Origin: Bradyrhizobium sp. STM 3843
Lineage (GTDB): Bacteria; Pseudomonadota; Alphaproteobacteria; Rhizobiales; Xanthobacteraceae
DNA length: 64,000 nucleotides
Assembly: GCF_000239815.1 (NCBI RefSeq)
Contig: NZ_CAFK01000253.1
Location: 1 to 64,000 of the forward strand
Reading direction: 5' to 3'
Made by a program: the position numbers and the translations under genes. This document shows, in pieces, positions 34,323 to 44,250 of this stretch (the first letter of the stretch is position 1; each line of letters begins with the position of its first letter). The notes under the pieces are model-generated. The model had not been told where the DNA came from. It made no database searches and worked only from the letters and a program-made list of their open reading frames with translations.

Positions 34323-36209
34323 ATGGCCTTCTACATCGTCCAGTTCCTGACCGGCCTTGCCAGCGCGGCCTCGCTGTTTCTGGTGGCGTCGGGGTTGTCG
34401 ATCATCTTCGGCGTGACGCGCATCGTGAACTTTGCCCATGGCGCGTTCTATATGCTGGGCGCCTATGTTGCGTTCACCTTGACCGAGCACTGGTCGGGGG
34501 CGCTCGGCTTCTGGGGCGGCATTGTCGCTGCTGCGCTTGTGGTCGCGGCGGTCGGCGTGATCGTCGAGATCCTCTTGCTACGTCGCATCTATCACGCCCC
34601 GGAACTGTTCCAGCTGCTTGCGACTTTCGGACTGACATTGATGGTCGAGGATCTCGTGGTCCTGATCTGGGGGCCGGACGATCTGCTCGGTCGCCGCGCG
34701 CCGGGTTTCAAAGGCGCGGTCGATTTCTTCGGCCAGAACATCCCGAGCTATGATCTGTTCCTGATCGTGCTCGGCCCGGTCGTGCTCGGCGCGCTCTGGC
34801 TTCTGTTCCAGCGCACCCGCTGGGGCATCCTGGTGCGCGCGGCGACGCAGGACCGTGACATGGTCGCGGCGCTCGGCGTCAATCAGAAATGGCTGTTCAC
34901 CAGCGTGTTCGCGGTCGGTGTCTTCCTCGCCGCACTCGGCGGTGCGCTGCAGATCCCGCGCGACGCCGTGCATCACGCGATGGACCTGCGGATCATCGTC
35001 GAAGTCTTCGTCGTGGTCGTGATCGGCGGGCTCGGCAGCATCCTCGGCGCCTTCGTCGCGGCCGTGCTGGTGTCCGAGCTCAACGCCTTCGGCATTCTGA
35101 TCTTCCCGACCATCTCGCTGATCCTGGTGTTCCTGGTCATGGCGGTGGTTCTGGTCGTGCGTCCCTGGGGCCTGTTCGGCAAGAAGGAGGCGCCCGTGCG
35201 CCGCACGCCGGGCCTGACCGTCATTCCCTGGCGCGCACTGACCTCGCTCGAGCGGCTTGCCGCGCTGGTCGCGCTCGCGCTTGCGGCGATGCTCCCCTTC
35301 GTCGGCGGCAACTATGCGCTGACGGTGGGCGCCGAGATTGCGATTTTCGTGATCTTTGCCGCCAGCCTGCATTTCCTGATGGCGGTCGGCGGACTGGCCT
35401 CGTTTGGCCACGCCGCCTATTTCGGGCTCGGTGCCTATGGCGTTGCCTTCCTGGCCAAGCTGGCGGGACTGCCGATGATCGCCTGTCTCTTGCTTGGACC
35501 GCTGCTCGGCACGCTCGGCGCGCTCGTGTTCGGCGCGTTCGCGGTGCAGCTCTCGGGCGTCTATTTCGCGATGCTGACTTTGGCCTTTGCACAGATCGTG
35601 TGGTCGATCGCGTTCCAATGGGTGGCGGTGACCGGCGGCGACAACGGCATCCTCGGTGTCTGGCCGGAGAAGTGGGCGGCCTCGCCGTCGCATTTCTACT
35701 GGCTCTCGCTCGGCGTTGCCGCGCTGGTGGTGAGCGCGTTGCGCCTGATCACCTTCTCGCCGTTCGGCTATGCGCTGCGCGCCATGCGCGACTCGCCGCT
35801 CCGCAGTGAGGCCATCGGCATCAACGGCAAGCTGATCCAGTGGACCGCCTTCGTGGTCGCGGGCAGCACCGCCGGAATCGGCGGGGCGCTGTTCGCCTAT
35901 CTCAAGGGCAGCGTCTTTCCCGACAACATGGGCATTTCGCTGTCGGTCGATGCGCTGGTGATGGTGCTGCTCGGCGGGGTGGAGACCGTGGCCGGTCCGA
36001 TCTTCGGGGCCATCGTCTACAAGGCGCTCAACATCTGGCTGGTCAGCCAGACCGATCTGTCCAAGCTCGTGCTCGGTATCTTCATCGTGCTGGTCGTCGT
36101 CGTGTTCCCCAAGGGCATCGTCGGCATGTTCGAAAGCATCACGTATCGGCGCCGTGCAGCGCCGCCGAAATCGCCGGTGCTCGCGGCCAAGATGGAGGGC
36201 GCGCAATGA
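34323..36209 (+). CDS. fused LivH-LivM ABC permease
   Basis: The 628-residue protein joins both permease subunits. Residues about 1-290 are LivH-like (FYIVQFLTGLASAASLFLVASGLSIIFGVTRIVNFAHGAFYMLGAY). After a short linker (GLFGKKEAPVRRTPG), residues about 310-610 are LivM-like (LMAVGGLASFGHAAYFGLGAYGVAFL). Fused forms occur in several alphaproteobacterial aromatic-acid importers. The next gene overlaps by four bases (ATGA). Confidence 0.88.
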   Translation: MAFYIVQFLTGLASAASLFLVASGLSIIFGVTRIVNFAHGAFYMLGAYVAFTLTEHWSGALGFWGGIVAAALVVAAVGVIVEILLLRRIYHAPELFQLLATFGLTLMVEDLVVLIWGPDDLLGRRAPGFKGAVDFFGQNIPSYDLFLIVLGPVVLGALWLLFQRTRWGILVRAATQDRDMVAALGVNQKWLFTSVFAVGVFLAALGGALQIPRDAVHHAMDLRIIVEVFVVVVIGGLGSILGAFVAAVLVSELNAFGILIFPTISLILVFLVMAVVLVVRPWGLFGKKEAPVRRTPGLTVIPWRALTSLERLAALVALALAAMLPFVGGNYALTVGAEIAIFVIFAASLHFLMAVGGLASFGHAAYFGLGAYGVAFLAKLAGLPMIACLLLGPLLGTLGALVFGAFAVQLSGVYFAMLTLAFAQIVWSIAFQWVAVTGGDNGILGVWPEKWAASPSHFYWLSLGVAALVVSALRLITFSPFGYALRAMRDSPLRSEAIGINGKLIQWTAFVVAGSTAGIGGALFAYLKGSVFPDNMGISLSVDALVMVLLGGVETVAGPIFGAIVYKALNIWLVSQTDLSKLVLGIFIVLVVVVFPKGIVGMFESITYRRRAAPPKSPVLAAKMEGAQ

Positions 36210-36997
36210 GTCTCGGGGTTGCACTGCTCTCGGTCGAGGGGCTTACCAAGTCCTATGGTGGCATTCATGCCGTGCGCGGCGTCTCCTTCATGCTGCAGGC
36301 CGGCGAGATCTTGGCGCTGATCGGTCCGAACGGCGCGGGCAAGAGCACCTGCTTCGACATGCTGAACGGACAGAACGTGCCGGACTCCGGGCGCATCTCG
36401 GTGATGGGCGAGAACACCACCGGCCGCAAGCCGCGCGAGGTCTGGCGACTGGGGGTGGGCCGCACCTTCCAGATCACCGCGACCTATCCGACCATGACGG
36501 TGCGCGAGAACATCCAGGTCGCGCTGGTGTCCTATCATCGGCGACTGTTCGATGTCTGGAGTCCGATGGCGTCCATCGAGCGCGGCGAGGCCGACCGGCT
36601 GCTCGATCTCGTCGGCATGGCCGGCTATGCCGAGCGTCCCTGCGGCGAGCTCGCCTATGGCGATCTCAAACGGCTCGAGCTTGCGATCGCGCTTGCCAAT
36701 CACCCGAAGCTGCTGCTGATGGACGAGCCGACCGCCGGCATGGCGCCGCGCGAGCGGGTCGAACTGATGCGGCTGACCGCCAAAATCGCGCGCGAGCAGT
36801 CGATCGGCGTGCTCTTCACCGAGCATGACATGGATGTCGTGTTCGAGCATGCCGACCGCATCCTGGTGCTCAACCGCGGCACCCTGATCGCGCAGGGGTC
36901 GCCGGCGGAGGTCCGCGGCAATCGGGAGGTGCAGGCGATATATCTCGGCGAAGGCCTGCTCTATGACAGCAGGCACCGCGAGGGAGCCTCGGCATGA
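36206..36997 (+). CDS. branched-chain-type ABC importer ATPase (LivG-like)
   Basis: The 263-residue protein has Walker A GPNGAGKST, LAYGDLKRLELAIAL as signature, Walker B LLLMDEPTAGM and FTEHDMDVVFEHADRI. The LivG-specific FQI segment (GRTFQITATYPTMTV) is present. It overlaps both neighbours by four bases. It drives import together with the LivF-type subunit. Confidence 0.9.
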   Translation: MSLGVALLSVEGLTKSYGGIHAVRGVSFMLQAGEILALIGPNGAGKSTCFDMLNGQNVPDSGRISVMGENTTGRKPREVWRLGVGRTFQITATYPTMTVRENIQVALVSYHRRLFDVWSPMASIERGEADRLLDLVGMAGYAERPCGELAYGDLKRLELAIALANHPKLLLMDEPTAGMAPRERVELMRLTAKIAREQSIGVLFTEHDMDVVFEHADRILVLNRGTLIAQGSPAEVRGNREVQAIYLGEGLLYDSRHREGASA

Positions 36998-37698
36998 AGC
37001 TCAGCGTCTGCAACCTCAACAGCCATTACGGCCCGGCGCATATCCTGTTCGATATCGGCCTCGAGGTCGGCGAGGGCGAGGTGGTGGCGCTGCTCGGCCG
37101 CAACGGCGCCGGCAAGTCGACCACCTTCCGCTCGATCGTCGGCCTGGTCGAATTGCGGGAAGGGCAGATCATGTTCGAGGGCAGGGACATCTCGAAGGCC
37201 CCGACGCATGAGATCGTGCGCTCCGGCCTCGGCTACGTGCCGGAGGAGCGGCGCATCTTCACCGAGCTTTCGGTCGAGGAAAACCTCGAGGTTGGTCGCC
37301 AGCCGCAACGCCCGAACGCGCCGCATTGGACCCGCGAGAAGCTCTATCAGCTGTTTCCCAATCTCGGCGAGATGAAGAACCGCCCCGGCGGACGCATGAG
37401 CGGCGGCGAGCAGCAGATGCTGACCATCGCGCGTACCTTGATGGGCAATCCCTCGCTGGTGCTGCTGGACGAGCCGTCGGAGGGCTTGTCCCCCAAGATC
37501 GTGGAGCAGATGGTTGACGCGATCCTCACCATGAAGAAAGCTGGCGTTTCCATGGTCGTCTCCGAGCAGAACCTGCATTTCGCCAGGCTGATCTCCGATC
37601 GCGCCTATATCATCGAGCGCGGCCGCATCTGTTTTTCCGGCACCATGGCCGAGCTTGACGCGCGGCCCGACATCCGCGACGCGCATCTGTCGATCTGA
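36994..37698 (+). CDS. branched-chain-type ABC importer ATPase (LivF-like)
   Basis: The 234-residue protein has Walker A GRNGAGKST, signature MSGGEQQMLTIARTLMG, Walker B LVLLDEPSEGLSP and VPEERRIFTELSVEENL, typical of LivF. Its ATG overlaps the LivG stop. The MarR regulator gene starts 11 bases after its stop, so they are probably co-transcribed. Confidence 0.9.
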   Translation: MKLSVCNLNSHYGPAHILFDIGLEVGEGEVVALLGRNGAGKSTTFRSIVGLVELREGQIMFEGRDISKAPTHEIVRSGLGYVPEERRIFTELSVEENLEVGRQPQRPNAPHWTREKLYQLFPNLGEMKNRPGGRMSGGEQQMLTIARTLMGNPSLVLLDEPSEGLSPKIVEQMVDAILTMKKAGVSMVVSEQNLHFARLISDRAYIIERGRICFSGTMAELDARPDIRDAHLSI

Positions 37699-37709
37699 GG
37701 TCAAATACG

Positions 37710-38201
37710 ATGGCAAAAAGTGTCGCGCTGAAACGATCGGTCAAAGCTCCGACCAAGGCTCAATCTAAGGCTGCGTTGAAGGCTCAGCGCACGCCCTATA
37801 TCCTGGACGAGCAGATCGGCTTCATCCTGCGCCAGGTCTGGCAGCGCCACACCATGATCTTCGCGCGCGATATCGGCACCAATCTGACCCCGACGCAGTG
37901 GGCGGCGCTGTCCAAGCTGGCGGAGACCGGGCCCTGTTCGCAGAACCAGCTCGGGCGGCTGACCGCCATGGATGTCGCGACCATCAAGGGCGTCATCGAT
38001 CGACTGACGGCGCGCGGCCTCACCGAGACCGGCCCGGATCCGCAGGACGGCCGCCGGCTTCTGGTCAGCCTGACGCGCGCAGGTCAGCAACTGGCGGACA
38101 AGACCGCGCCGCACGCGCTGGCGATCTCCAAGGAAACGCTGGCCCCGCTCGAGGCCAAGGAACGCGAGACTTTGCTTGCGCTGTTGAACAGGCTGCGCTG
38201 A
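37710..38201 (+). CDS. MarR-family regulator of the nicotinate locus (proposed)
   Basis: The 163-residue protein has a Lys-rich N-terminal extension (about 28 residues) before the MarR fold. The winged helix is visible: LTPTQWAALSKLAETGPCSQNQLGRLTAMDVATIKGVIDRLTARGLTETGPDPQDGRRLLVSLT. It ends the reductase/importer operon. MarR proteins bind 16-20-bp palindromes as dimers, so it is the best candidate for the TCATTCGTGTACGAATGA sites upstream of this operon and of the enamidase gene, with nicotinate or 6-hydroxynicotinate as possible ligand (inference). Confidence 0.85.
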   Translation: MAKSVALKRSVKAPTKAQSKAALKAQRTPYILDEQIGFILRQVWQRHTMIFARDIGTNLTPTQWAALSKLAETGPCSQNQLGRLTAMDVATIKGVIDRLTARGLTETGPDPQDGRRLLVSLTRAGQQLADKTAPHALAISKETLAPLEAKERETLLALLNRLR

Positions 38202-38259
38202 CCCCACACTCGTCATTCCGGGACATCGCGACAGCGCTACACGGTGCTTGGGCCACACT

Positions 38260-38378
38260 CGTCATTCCGGGGCGCTCGCGAAGCGAGCGAACCCGGAATC
38301 TCGAGATGTGGGAGGAAGAGAACGGCAAGCCAACTTCGAGATTCCGGGTTCAGCCCTGCGGGCTGCCCCGGAATGACG
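38260..38378. repeat. nested intergenic palindromic repeat (CGTCATTCCGGG type)
   Basis: Outer arms CGTCATTCCGGGGC (38260-38273) and GCCCCGGAATGACG (38365-38378) are perfect. An inner pair GAACCCGGAATCTCGA / TCGAGATTCCGGGTTC is also perfect. A partial extra unit (CGTCATTCCGGGA) starts at 38212. The element lies between convergent MarR and enamidase genes and may act as a terminator for both. Confidence 0.8.
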
Positions 38379-38395
38379 GTGGTGGTGAGAGTGGC

Positions 38396-39592
38396 CTACT
38401 TCGCCACGATCTCCGGCACCTTCTCCGCCGGCGGGGTGTTGCGGCTGCGCTGGGTGCGCACGATGCCGTCGATGATGGTCATGCCGACGCCCGGCAGGTC
38501 ACCGAGCTGCACGCTGTCGAGCAGCGTCTTGGCCGGCGAGTGCTGCGCCTTGTCGAGGATGACGAAATCGGCTGAACGGCCGACCTCGATCAGGCCGCAT
38601 TCGAGCGCGCGCATCCGCGCGGTGTTGCCGGTCGCAAAGCAGAACGCGATCTCCGCCGGCACCTCGCCGAGCGAGGACAGCATCGAGATCATTCTGAGAA
38701 TGCCGAGCGGCTGTACGCCGGACCCGGCAGGCGCGTCGGTGCCGAGGATGACGCGGTTGAGCTCACCCATCTCGCGCGCGGTGCGCAGGGTGAACAGCGC
38801 CGAGCGCTCATTGCCGTTGTGCACCAGCTCGAGCCCGCGCTTGCAGCCCTCGCAGATGCAGCGGATCTGATCGTCGGGCAGCGCCGTATGGCCGCCATTG
38901 ATATGGCCGACCACGTCGGTGTCGGCTTCGAGCACGACATCCTTGTCGATCAGGCCGGAGCCGGGGATCGAAGGGCCGCCGGTGTGGATCGTGCTCTGGA
39001 TGCCGTATTTGCGAGCCCATCCGACCATCTTGCGCGCCGTCGGGCCGTCCTTGACACCGCCCAAGCCGACCTCGCCGAGCAGCTTGACGCCGGCCGCGGC
39101 CAGCTCCTTGAAGTCGTCCTCGACCATCTCGCATTCGATCACCGGCGCGCCCGCATGCACCTTCACGCCGCCGGGCCGCAAGGTCCAGAACGCGCGCTGC
39201 GCGAATACGGCCATGGCCTTCAGCCCGATCACGTCGCGCGGCCGGCCCGGCATGTGCACCTCGCCGGCCGAGATCATGGTGGTGACGCCGCCATGCAGAT
39301 AGGAGTCGATCCAGTTGATCTGGTTCTGCCGCGGCGTCCAGTCGCCGGCCACCGGATGCACGTGGCTGTCGATCAGGCCCGGCGCCACCGTCGTGCCGTG
39401 CGCATCTACAATCGTGGTCGCGCCGGACGTGTCGACATCCTTGAAGCGGCCGATCGCGGTGATCTTGCCGTTCTCGGCGACGATGGTGTCGGCATCCAGG
39501 ATGGGCCGCTCCAGCGCACCCGACAGCATCAAGCCGATATTGCGGATCACCAGCTTGCTGGGGCCGGTGGCTTGCGGCGCGTCATGGGCCAT
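38396..39592 (-). CDS. ena: enamidase-like amidohydrolase
   Basis: The 398-residue protein is an amidohydrolase with metal ligands HVH (77-79), likely E174 in LLGEVGLG, H203, H230 and catalytic D286 in LGTDAPAGSG. The motifs TIHTGGPSIPGSG, VVGHINGGHTALP, GVQPLGILRMI and the end SRNTPPAEK correspond closely to what I recall of Eubacterium barkeri enamidase, which opens tetrahydro-6-oxonicotinate to 2-formylglutarate. The ATG at 39592 has GAAGGA upstream. A longer start at 39675 would overlap the operator and is less likely. The operator at 39673-39690 sits about 80 bases upstream. Confidence 0.82.
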   Translation of the reverse strand: MAHDAPQATGPSKLVIRNIGLMLSGALERPILDADTIVAENGKITAIGRFKDVDTSGATTIVDAHGTTVAPGLIDSHVHPVAGDWTPRQNQINWIDSYLHGGVTTMISAGEVHMPGRPRDVIGLKAMAVFAQRAFWTLRPGGVKVHAGAPVIECEMVEDDFKELAAAGVKLLGEVGLGGVKDGPTARKMVGWARKYGIQSTIHTGGPSIPGSGLIDKDVVLEADTDVVGHINGGHTALPDDQIRCICEGCKRGLELVHNGNERSALFTLRTAREMGELNRVILGTDAPAGSGVQPLGILRMISMLSSLGEVPAEIAFCFATGNTARMRALECGLIEVGRSADFVILDKAQHSPAKTLLDSVQLGDLPGVGMTIIDGIVRTQRSRNTPPAEKVPEIVAK

Positions 39593-39672
39593 GGAACGGT
39601 TCCTTCTGTCTTCGCGAAGCGGCTTGGCGCCTGAGTTTGCGCCGGGCTGCGGCGCAGCATCAAGCTGCTTAT

Positions 39673-39690
39673 TCATTCGTACACGAATGA
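39673..39690. promoter_or_regulatory. 18-bp palindromic operator in front of the enamidase gene
   Basis: TCATTCGTACACGAATGA is the exact reverse complement of the site at 29822-29839. Relative to transcription both copies have the same orientation. Two exact 18-bp copies placed upstream of functionally linked genes are strong evidence for a shared regulator. Confidence 0.75.
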
Positions 39691-39768
39691 GTGCATGCGG
39701 CAAGCGGCGGCATTGCACGAAGATTCGGCGCGCGCTGCCGTTCTTGCGGGCCGCGAACCGAACTGGTG

Positions 39769-40686
39769 TCAACGCAGCGTCGGGATGTAGAACGCCTGGC
39801 GGAAATAGGAGCGGAACACCTCCATCGACGGGGTGAAGTCGACATTGCGGCGCCAGGCCAGGCCGACATCCATGGCCGGCACCGGATCGCTCAGCACGAT
39901 GGTCTCGATGCGCTTGCCTTCCAGCGACCACGGCCGCAGCACCATGTCGGAAAGGATGGCGACGCCCTGGCCATTGGCGACCATCGAGCGCACCGCTTCG
40001 ACCGACGATGTGCGCAGCACCACCGAGGGCTGATAGGGCGTCTTGCTCCAATATTTCAGCGAGGTGTGCGCAGCCTCGTCGACCGTCAGCATGATGTAGG
40101 GCTCGGCAGCGACGTCCTTGAGCCCGACGGCCTCCTTCTGCAGAAGCGGGTGCTTCGAAGGCACCCACAGCCGCCGGCGCGAGCCGATCAAGGTCTCCAT
40201 GGTGAGATCCGGGTTCTGCACGTTCGAGGTGAGCAGCACCGCGATGTCATAGCGGTTCGACAGCAGGCCTTCCTCGATCGCCTCGCGCGTCAATTCGAAC
40301 AGCTGGATATTGAGCCTGGGATAATGGCGCTTCAGCCGCTCCAGATGATTGGGCAGGAAATAGCCGATCACGGTGTAGGTCGCCGCGACCGTCAGGCTGC
40401 CCTGCACGTCATCCGCCGGCACTCGGAGACTGGTGGCTTCCTCGACCTTGTTCAGGATGTCGTAGGCGTGAAACAGGAATTGCCGGCCGACGGCGGTCAG
40501 CTCCATGCCCTGCGGGGAACGGCTGAACAGTTCGGCGCCAACCGTCCCTTCCAGCTCCTTGATCGAGGTGGTGATCGCCGATTGCGAGATCGACAGCGCG
40601 GCGGCGGCCTGGGTGATCTGACCCTGCTCGGCGGTGGCGACGAAATAGCGGATCTGCCGCAGGCTGATCGACACGCAAAACTCCAT
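39769..40686 (-). CDS. LysR-family transcriptional regulator
   Basis: The 305-residue protein has the LysR helix-turn-helix (LRQIRYFVATAEQGQITQAAAALSISQSAITTSIKELEG) and a periplasmic-binding-like effector domain. It is divergent from pxpA and probably regulates the oxoprolinase/biotin carboxylase operon. It starts at an ATG preceded by an in-frame TTG. The enamidase gene is downstream in the same direction, but the enamidase has its own operator and promoter region. Confidence 0.9.
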   Translation of the reverse strand: MEFCVSISLRQIRYFVATAEQGQITQAAAALSISQSAITTSIKELEGTVGAELFSRSPQGMELTAVGRQFLFHAYDILNKVEEATSLRVPADDVQGSLTVAATYTVIGYFLPNHLERLKRHYPRLNIQLFELTREAIEEGLLSNRYDIAVLLTSNVQNPDLTMETLIGSRRRLWVPSKHPLLQKEAVGLKDVAAEPYIMLTVDEAAHTSLKYWSKTPYQPSVVLRTSSVEAVRSMVANGQGVAILSDMVLRPWSLEGKRIETIVLSDPVPAMDVGLAWRRNVDFTPSMEVFRSYFRQAFYIPTLR

Positions 40687-40824
40687 CAAAAGATCAGATA
40701 GTATAGGCCGCAGGCTTCAAAAAAGACAAATAGCGCATTCCTTGTGCACGCTGCACGGCAAAAGGGCGGCACAAATACATGTGTATATTCAATGAAATGG
40801 TTCGCTGCCCCGCACAAGGGCTGA

Positions 40825-40854
40825 TCATTTTCATATCTGAAAAGCAGAAAATGA
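40825..40854. promoter_or_regulatory. candidate LysR-type binding region between lysR and pxpA
   Basis: TCATTTTC (40825-40832) and GAAAATGA (40847-40854) form an inverted repeat with a TTTCA-TATC-TGAAA core inside. The region is AT-rich compared with its surroundings. It fits a LysR T-N11-A site, but no experiment is implied. Confidence 0.45.
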
Positions 40855-40958
40855 AATTCCAACAATAATAATTTTCAATGATGGCCGGCGCCCCTAACGT
40901 TCCCGCCTGCGTCTCCAAGCTTCGGCTTCCGAACGCACCAAGTGAAGGGGAAGCATCC

Positions 40959-41753
40959 GTGCCGGTCAAAGTCGTCGATATCAATTGCGATCTGGGCGAG
41001 GCGTTCGGCCAATGGCGGCTGAGCGACGCCGAGGACGCCAGGCTGATGGAGCTGATCAGTTCGGCCAATATCGCTGCCGGCTTTCATGCCGGCGACCCCA
41101 ATCTGATGGACGCGACGGTCCGGCTCGCCACGCAGCACGGCGTCGGCATCGGTGCTCATCCCGCTTATCGCGACCTGCAAGGGTTCGGCCGTCGGCGGAT
41201 CGACGGCTCCAGCGACGAAATCGTCAATGACATCGTCTACCAGATCGGCGCCTTGCGCGAGTTCGCGCGCCGCCATGGTGGCACGCTGCAGCACGTCAAG
41301 CCGCACGGCGCGCTCTACATGGAGCTTGCCGCCAACGAGCAACTGTCCCGCTCTTTCATCAAGCTGATGCGGACGGTCGCACCGAACTCGTTCGTATTCT
41401 GCATGGACATCTCGGTGACCTATCGCGTCGCGGTCGAAGCCGGCCAGCCGGTGATCCGCGAGTTCTACGCCGACCGCGATTACGACCGCTCAGGCGCGAT
41501 CGTGTTCACGCGTCACGGCATGAAGCTCGATTCGCAGGCGGTGGCCGACCGGGCGTTGCGCGCCTGTCAGACCGGCAAGGTCCGCACCATCGAGGGTGAG
41601 GATATCGACATCGCCTTCGAATCCATCTGCTTCCATTCGGATACGCCGGGGTCGTACGAGATCGCCAGCGTGATGCGGCAGACGCTGATCAAGAACGGCG
41701 TTCGGATCGCACCCGTCTCGGAGATCGTCCCTCAGAAACAGCAAAGCGAATAG
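40959..41753 (+). CDS. pxpA: 5-oxoprolinase subunit A (LamB/YcsF family)
   Basis: The 264-residue protein has the family signature VDINCDLGEAFGQWRLSDAEDARLMELISSANIAAGFHAGDP and later GIGAHPAYRDLQGFGRR and VKPHGALYMEL. In Escherichia coli PxpA works with PxpB and PxpC in ATP-dependent cleavage of 5-oxoproline to glutamate. I place the start at a GTG with AAGGGGA upstream because the conserved VDINCDLGE follows directly. It begins a five-gene operon. Confidence 0.88.
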   Translation: MPVKVVDINCDLGEAFGQWRLSDAEDARLMELISSANIAAGFHAGDPNLMDATVRLATQHGVGIGAHPAYRDLQGFGRRRIDGSSDEIVNDIVYQIGALREFARRHGGTLQHVKPHGALYMELAANEQLSRSFIKLMRTVAPNSFVFCMDISVTYRVAVEAGQPVIREFYADRDYDRSGAIVFTRHGMKLDSQAVADRALRACQTGKVRTIEGEDIDIAFESICFHSDTPGSYEIASVMRQTLIKNGVRIAPVSEIVPQKQQSE

Positions 41754-41759
41754 TGCCCC

Positions 41760-41998
41760 ATGAGCAAGACAGAGATCAAATCGCCGCTGCCCGGCGTGTT
41801 CTACCGCAAGCCATCGCCGGAGAGCGCACCGTTCAAGAACGATGGCGACACCGTATCCGCCGATGACGTGATCGGTCTGGTCGAGGTGATGAAATCGTTC
41901 CACGAGGTGAAGGCGGGCCTGTCCGGCAAAGCGATCCGCTTCATCGTCGATGATGCCGATGCTGTGATGGCGGGGCAGCCGATCGCCGAGGTCGAGGC

Positions 41999-42002
<4 letters not shown>
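41760..42002 (+). CDS. biotinyl carrier protein (AccB-like, short)
   Basis: The 80-residue protein is a bare biotinyl domain. The biotin-accepting Lys45 lies in LVEVMKSFHEV, a variant of the usual EAMKM. The N-terminal linker found in fatty-acid AccB is absent. It lies six bases after pxpA and overlaps accC by four bases. It should carry carboxybiotin between the AccC-like subunit and a carboxyltransferase, probably PxpB/PxpC. Confidence 0.85.
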
Positions 42003-43380
<1,378 letters not shown>

Positions 43381-43381
<1 letters not shown>

Positions 43382-44250
43382 TGACGACCCGCTACTCCTT
43401 CGGGGGCGATGAGCATCTCTTCGTCGAATGTGACGAGGCGATGTCGCTCGACGCCTTCTTCAAGAGCCTGTCGATGACGAATGCGATCCGCGACGCCGAT
43501 ATCAAGGGCGTCACGGAGATCTGTCCCGCCAATGCTTCGTTTCAGATCAAGTTTGATCCCGATGTGATCAAGCCGAACGATATTCTGAAAGAGGTGCAGG
43601 CGATCGAGAGCGCGGCAGCCAACACCGAGCCAGTCATCAAGACCCGCATCATCGAGATCCCGGTGTTCTATCAGGATCCCTGGACGCATGAGACCTTGAT
43701 GCGCTTTCGCGAGCGCCATCAGGACCCGACAGCCACCGATCTCGAATATGCCGCACGCATCAACGGCCTCGCCGACGTCGATGCCTTCGTCAAGGCGCAT
43801 AGCGGCTCGCCCTGGTTCGTCTCGATGGTCGGCTTCGTCGCGGGCCTGCCGTTCATGTACCAGATGGTCGAGCGCGCCAAGCAGCTGCAGGTGCCGAAAT
43901 ATCTGCGGCCGCGCACCGACACGCCGAAGCTCACCATTGGCCACGGCGGCTGCTTCTCCTGCATCTATTCAGTGCGCGGCGCCGGCGGCTATCAGATGTT
44001 CGGCATCACCCCGATGCCGATCTTCGATCCCGAGCAGAAGATCGGGTATTTGCGCGACTTCATGGTGTTCTTCCGGCCGGGCGACATCGTCAAGTTCAAG
44101 CCGATCGATAAGGCCGCCTATGAGCAGGCCGTGGCAGATGTCGACGCCGGACGGTTCGCGCCCTTGATGCGCGACGTCACCTTCGACTTCCGCGAATTCC
44201 AAAAGGACATGACCGGCTACAACGCCAGGCTGGAGGGGGCGCTGTCATGA
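43381..44250 (+). CDS. pxpB: 5-oxoprolinase subunit B / urea-carboxylase AHS1-like
   Basis: The 289-residue protein contains the KipI/AHS1 domain: GVTEICPANASFQIKFDP, IEIPVFYQDPWT, SMVGFVAGLPFMYQM and TIGHGGCFSCIYSVRGAGGYQMFG. It is longer than bacterial PxpB (near 220) in its N-terminal part. In urea carboxylase the same domain forms half of the carboxyltransferase. It overlaps pxpC by four bases. Confidence 0.82.

Noticed and set aside
34578..36224. Minus-strand frame opposite the fused permease gene
   Set aside because: Its composition (Glu/Gln/His/Arg-rich, no hydrophobic helices) is that of an antisense shadow of a membrane protein.
39593..40168. N-terminal extension of the enamidase-like gene
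   Set aside because: It would run over the operator and into the LysR gene. The amidohydrolase N-terminal strand begins right after 39592 with a good ribosome-binding site.
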